DNA of 64,000 bases, taken from the NCBI GenBank assembly GCA_016716005.1, contig JADJXE010000001.1, forward strand, positions 3,175,001-3,239,000. Direction: 5' to 3'. Both the position numbers and the translations under genes were made by a program. The stretch comes from Acidimicrobiales bacterium. Its GTDB lineage: Bacteria; Actinomycetota; Acidimicrobiia; Acidimicrobiales; JADJXE01. How positions within the stretch are numbered: the first letter of the stretch is position 1; each line of letters begins with the position of its first letter. Below, piece by piece: positions 61,157 through 64,000 of the stretch. The notes below the pieces were generated by a model, which was not told the DNA's origin, did not search any database, and saw only the letters and a list, made by a program, of their open reading frames with translations.

Positions 61157-61852
61157 TCAGGGGCGACCCACGAAGACCGACACCTCCATGCGCCCGCTGG
61201 CGGAGAGGGTCGTGGACACGTACGAGCCGTCGCTGGCCTGCATCCGCGCCACGTACCGGCGGAGGTCCGGGAAGTCCACGTTGTCGGCCACCACCAGGGA
61301 TCCCTGCCGCAGCTTCGGTTCGAGCAGGTCCAGCACCGGTTCGTAGAGGTCCTTCCAGCCGTCGAGGAACACCAGGTCGACGGGAGCCTCGAGGTCGGCG
61401 AGGGTGTCGAGCGCGTCGCCCTCCCGGATCTCGGCCACCTCGGCCAGTCCGGCCTCGTCGAGGTTCCCGCGAGCCGCCGCCACCTTGCCGGGCTCGATCT
61501 CCGTGGAGATCAGCCGGCCACCGGTGTCCCGTGCCGCGGACGCCAGGTAGACGGTGGAGAGGCCGAACGAGGCGCCGAACTCGACCAGACGGCTGGCTCC
61601 CGTGGCCCGAGCGAGGGTGTAGAGGAGGCGGCCCTGCTGCGGTGACACCGGGATGTAGACGTCGCGCATCTGGGCCGGCGACAGCAGGGTGGCGAACGAT
61701 CTCCGCTCGAGCACCCCGCGCAGCACGTTGGGTGCCTGTCGCAGGATGCGGATCCAGTCCCCTCTCGCCTCACGGTGGAGCCGGTCGAGCACCGCCACCA
61801 CACGGGGATCGCGCAGGCCGGGCGCGTCGCCACCGTCCTCGGCTCTCGTCAC
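61157..61852 (-). CDS. O-methyltransferase family SAM-dependent methyltransferase
   Basis: A ~231-residue enzyme. The SAM site is ASRLVEFGASFGLSTVYLAS (~residue 90), then LISTEIEPGKVAAARGNL, REGDALDTLADLEAPVDLVF with the metal/active-site LDGWKDLYEPVLDL, and GSLVVADNVDFPDLRRYVA. This is the family-3 (catechol-type) O-methyltransferase layout. The GTG start at 61852 was chosen. The substrate is unknown. Confidence 0.86.
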   Translation of the reverse strand: MTRAEDGGDAPGLRDPRVVAVLDRLHREARGDWIRILRQAPNVLRGVLERRSFATLLSPAQMRDVYIPVSPQQGRLLYTLARATGASRLVEFGASFGLSTVYLASAARDTGGRLISTEIEPGKVAAARGNLDEAGLAEVAEIREGDALDTLADLEAPVDLVFLDGWKDLYEPVLDLLEPKLRQGSLVVADNVDFPDLRRYVARMQASDGSYVSTTLSASGRMEVSVFVGRP

Positions 61853-61869
61853 CGTCCGAGTGTCGCACG

Positions 61870-62110
61870 GTGGGAGCGATCGCCGGCACCGATCTGGGAT
61901 CGGTGGTGCAGGCGGTCGACACCGTGGTGGCCTCTCGACCCGATCGACGTCCTGGTCGACGCGGCCGGCTGGGACCGCTTCCTGCCCTGGCGGCGCTCCC
62001 GCTGGCCACGCCGGCGCCCGCCGGGCCGGGGGCGCCCGCCGAGGAGTTCTCGGCGGCGCGGGCGATGTCGGATGTCGAGCGGGTGGCCGAGGAGCCGCCA
62101 CCGTCAGCCG
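61870..62110 (+). pseudogene. Short-chain dehydrogenase remnant
   Basis: One frame reads GTDLGSVVQAVDTVVA and the next frame continues DPIDVLVDAAGWDRFLPW, which together match the middle of an SDR (LGxIDVLVNNAGWDRFxPF pattern). ARAMSDVERVAEE later may be another fragment. Frameshifts and missing ends show it is not functional. Confidence 0.55.
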
Positions 62111-62116
62111 CTCAGC

Positions 62117-62932
62117 TCAGAGCCCGAACACCCTCCGCGCGTTCTCGCTCAGGAAGAGCGTGCGCACCTCGGGGTCGAGGTCGAGCTCGTCGAGGCGTTC
62201 CAGCGCTTGTGTCGGCGTGAGCATCGGGTAGTTGGTGCCGAACATCACCTTGTGCCTCCCCCGGCCCTTCAGGTAGGCGACGAGCTCGGGCGGATAGCGG
62301 TGCGCGGCGTACGCGCTGGTGTCGATGTAGACGTTCGGGTGCTTGTCCGCCACGGCGATCATCTCGGTGGTCCACGGGTAGCCGATGTGGCCGCACACGA
62401 TCACGAGCTCGGGGAAGTCGATCGCCACCTGGTCGATGTAGGGGATCGGACGCCCTGTCTCGGACGGCCGCAGCGGCCCGGTGTGCCCCACCTGCGTGCA
62501 GAACGGGATCCCGAGGTCCACACAGGTCGTGAACAGGGGGTAGAAGCGGCGGTCGGTGGGGGGGAGCTCCCACAGCCAAGGCACGACGCGGAGCGCCACG
62601 AAGCCCTCGTCGACCCGACGACGGAGCTCGTTCACGGCCTTCATCGGTCGGCGCAGGTCGGCACCTGCCACGCCGCGAAGACGGTCGGGCCGCTCCCCGA
62701 CGAAGCCCGCCACCTCGTCGTTCTCGATGAGCGGGCCCTCGGGGCCGTACCAGGCGGCCGTCAGCCCCAGGGTGACGCCACCCTCGTCCATGGCGGCGAT
62801 CGTGGCCTGCAGTGGCGGCGCCTCCTCGACGTGCGTCAGGCCCGTCCAGCGCCGCAGCGACTCGAACATGTCGTGGTTCAGGTGGCGCAGCGTGGGGTGC
62901 TGCATCCAGACGTCGATGATCCCCTGGCTCAC
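62117..62932 (-). CDS. Amidohydrolase-2 family metal-dependent hydrolase
   Basis: A 271-residue TIM-barrel protein of the ACMS-decarboxylase-like group. The N-terminus GIIDVWMQHPTLRHL has an Asp-x-x-x-Gln-His pattern where active members usually have His-x-His. Later motifs are FCTQVGHTGPLRP, VIVCGHIGYPWTTEM (His, ~residue 180), NVYIDTSAYAAHRYPP and VMFGTNYPM (usual G-x-D-x-P has Asn here). The altered metal residues leave activity in doubt. A decayed relative lies at 55019-55140. The start is a GTG. Confidence 0.8.
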   Translation of the reverse strand: MSQGIIDVWMQHPTLRHLNHDMFESLRRWTGLTHVEEAPPLQATIAAMDEGGVTLGLTAAWYGPEGPLIENDEVAGFVGERPDRLRGVAGADLRRPMKAVNELRRRVDEGFVALRVVPWLWELPPTDRRFYPLFTTCVDLGIPFCTQVGHTGPLRPSETGRPIPYIDQVAIDFPELVIVCGHIGYPWTTEMIAVADKHPNVYIDTSAYAAHRYPPELVAYLKGRGRHKVMFGTNYPMLTPTQALERLDELDLDPEVRTLFLSENARRVFGL

Positions 62933-63191
62933 GTGAGGATGGTCCCATGCCGGCGTAGGTCATGTCGGAGCCGGTGGCCCCGAGGTGCGCGAGCGCACCG
63001 AAACCCCGAGCCGAGCCGCGATCCGGGTGGGTCAGGGTCGCCTCTGTGCGCCGCACTCTCTCGGGCGTCCGACGACTCCGGCAATGCAGCCGCGACGCCT
63101 CCCCGGCCAGCCGAGCGATACCGTCGCCACCGTCGATGATGTTCCAACGCCGGAGGCGCCGAGACTGGCTGAGGGGATACGAAACGGTCAC

Positions 63192-63923
63192 ATGACGATC
63201 AGGGACAACGCCCCGGTCGGTCGCGGGGCGGTCGCCCGACGGGCCTTCCTCGCCGGCTTCGCCGCCACCGCGATCACACCGCTGCTCGGTGGCTGCCGGG
63301 GATCGCCGACACAGGAGGATGCCGTGACCGCCACGACCCGGACCGGATCGGTTGTCGAGTTCCCACCCCCGGTCGCCAGCTCGGTCGTCCTCGAGCGCAC
63401 CCTCGAGCGGCGGCGCTCGGTGCGGGCGTTCACCCCGGCCGCGCTCACCGACGCCGAGGTCGGTCAGCTGCTGTGGGCCGCACAGGGCGTCACCGCGGCC
63501 TGGGGCGGCCGCACCGCTCCGTCCGCGGGAGCGCTCTACCCCCTCGAGCTGCACGCGGTCACCCCGGGCCGGACACTCCGCTACCTGCCCGACCAGCACC
63601 GGGCTGAGGTCGTCACCGACGCGGACCTGCGGCCGGATCTCATGGCCGCCGCCGGAGGCCAAGAAGCGGTCGGCGCGGCGCCGCTCGTCGTCGCCGTCGT
63701 CGGCGTGCCGGCTCGTACGGCCACGAAGTACGGCGATCGCGCGACCCGCTATGTCGACCTCGAAGCCGGCCACGCCGCGCAGAACCTGCTGCTGCAGGCT
63801 GTCGCGCTCGATCTGGGCGCGGTCCCCATCGGGGCGTTCACCGACGACGAGGTGGCCCGGGTGCTCGCCCTCCCCGGCGGCCACCACCCCCGCTACCTGA
63901 TACCGGTCGGCCACCCCGGCTGA
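63192..63923 (+). CDS. SagB/ThcOx-type nitroreductase-like lipoprotein with Tat signal
   Basis: A 243-residue protein. The N-terminus has a twin-arginine motif (ARRAFLAGFAAT) and a lipobox (LLGGC, Cys ~35). The remainder is a nitroreductase fold: LERRRSVRAFTPAALTDAEV, GQLLWAAQGVTAAWGGRTAP, SAGALYPLELHAV and EAGHAAQNLLLQAVALDLGA. SagB-type members oxidise peptides with FMN. Tat export fits a protein that folds around FMN before leaving the cytoplasm. No cyclodehydratase or precursor peptide gene is seen nearby. Confidence 0.85.
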   Translation: MTIRDNAPVGRGAVARRAFLAGFAATAITPLLGGCRGSPTQEDAVTATTRTGSVVEFPPPVASSVVLERTLERRRSVRAFTPAALTDAEVGQLLWAAQGVTAAWGGRTAPSAGALYPLELHAVTPGRTLRYLPDQHRAEVVTDADLRPDLMAAAGGQEAVGAAPLVVAVVGVPARTATKYGDRATRYVDLEAGHAAQNLLLQAVALDLGAVPIGAFTDDEVARVLALPGGHHPRYLIPVGHPG

Positions 63924-64000
63924 CCTCGGCCACCCTCGCGCGCCCCGGGCCGTGGCCATGCTCGGCGCCGCTGATCGGGTGGTCGTCGGCTCCGTCCGGA

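Noticed and set aside
62933..63191. Small gene between the amidohydrolase and SagB-like genes
   Set aside because: Open frames on both strands are Arg/Ser/Pro-rich shadows without start signals. I see nothing else there.
63924..64000. Start of another gene at the right edge
   Set aside because: Too short to judge, and no start with a ribosome site is visible.

Overview
The window is about 64 kb of very GC-rich DNA with many GTG starts, ATGA/GTGA gene junctions, WhiB and RskA-type regulators and a mec-cysM-murI-rph-rdgB block like the one in mycobacteria. This points to Actinomycetota. The gene mix suggests a free-living lineage such as Acidimicrobiia, but that class assignment is inference. 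Most of the window is ordinary chromosome. It is interrupted by one clear integrative element at 36.6-46.0 kb.

Layout. 1-9.5 kb: a SulP transporter cut by the window edge, an S4 RNA-binding protein, a DHA2-type exporter, tmRNA (ssrA), an isolated argJ, a membrane protein with a tandemly duplicated WHDHQNLCWD domain, smpB, then mec and cysM and a short YihY-like protein. 9.5-16.5 kb: murI, an MBL-fold protein, rph and rdgB in overlapping order, a DUF559-type protein bracketed by palindromes, a D-threonine aldolase-like enzyme, tRNA-Leu, a PIN-domain remnant, clpP and a lipoprotein. 16.5-24 kb: GH43, rpe, an RNA methyltransferase, an ECF sigma/anti-sigma pair, ctaG, tRNA-Lys and tRNA-His with strong hairpins between them, an MFS protein and tRNA-Arg. 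24-36.4 kb: agmatine deiminase with carbamate kinase, an arylsulfotransferase-like lipoprotein, GyrI-like and DUF2804 proteins, an alpha/beta hydrolase, an acyltransferase-3 protein, an acyl-CoA ligase, a methyltransferase and a two-gene ABC exporter.

36.64-46.01 kb: a ~9.4 kb element inserted in the 3' half of tRNA-Gly(TCC). It has perfect 45-bp direct repeats at both ends, a tyrosine integrase beside the intact tRNA, clustered 11-bp arm-type repeats near both ends, and a 9-mer (GGCTATGCC) repeated at both ends and in the central divergent promoter. A leftward set of tightly packed genes encodes an XRE regulator, an excisionase-like protein, a ParB-like protein, a DnaB-N-like protein, a RepA-like AAA ATPase, a terminase-small-subunit-like protein and a WhiB-like protein. 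An iteron-like array lies just downstream of the ATPase. No capsid, portal, tail, relaxase or transfer ATPase gene was seen. A phage satellite or a small excisable replicon fits best, and this is the most interesting system in the window.

46-64 kb: a Ski2-like helicase with a frameshift, another frameshifted gene, an SDR, a GAP-family membrane protein, a cytoplasmic-type arylsulfatase, a DUF389 protein, and a stretch of gene remnants (amidohydrolase, TetR). Then come an M20 peptidase, glutaminase (glsA) and AbgT transporter group suited to salvaging p-aminobenzoyl-glutamate or similar acyl-glutamates, tRNA-Pro, an O-methyltransferase, an SDR remnant, an intact amidohydrolase, and a Tat-exported nitroreductase-like lipoprotein.
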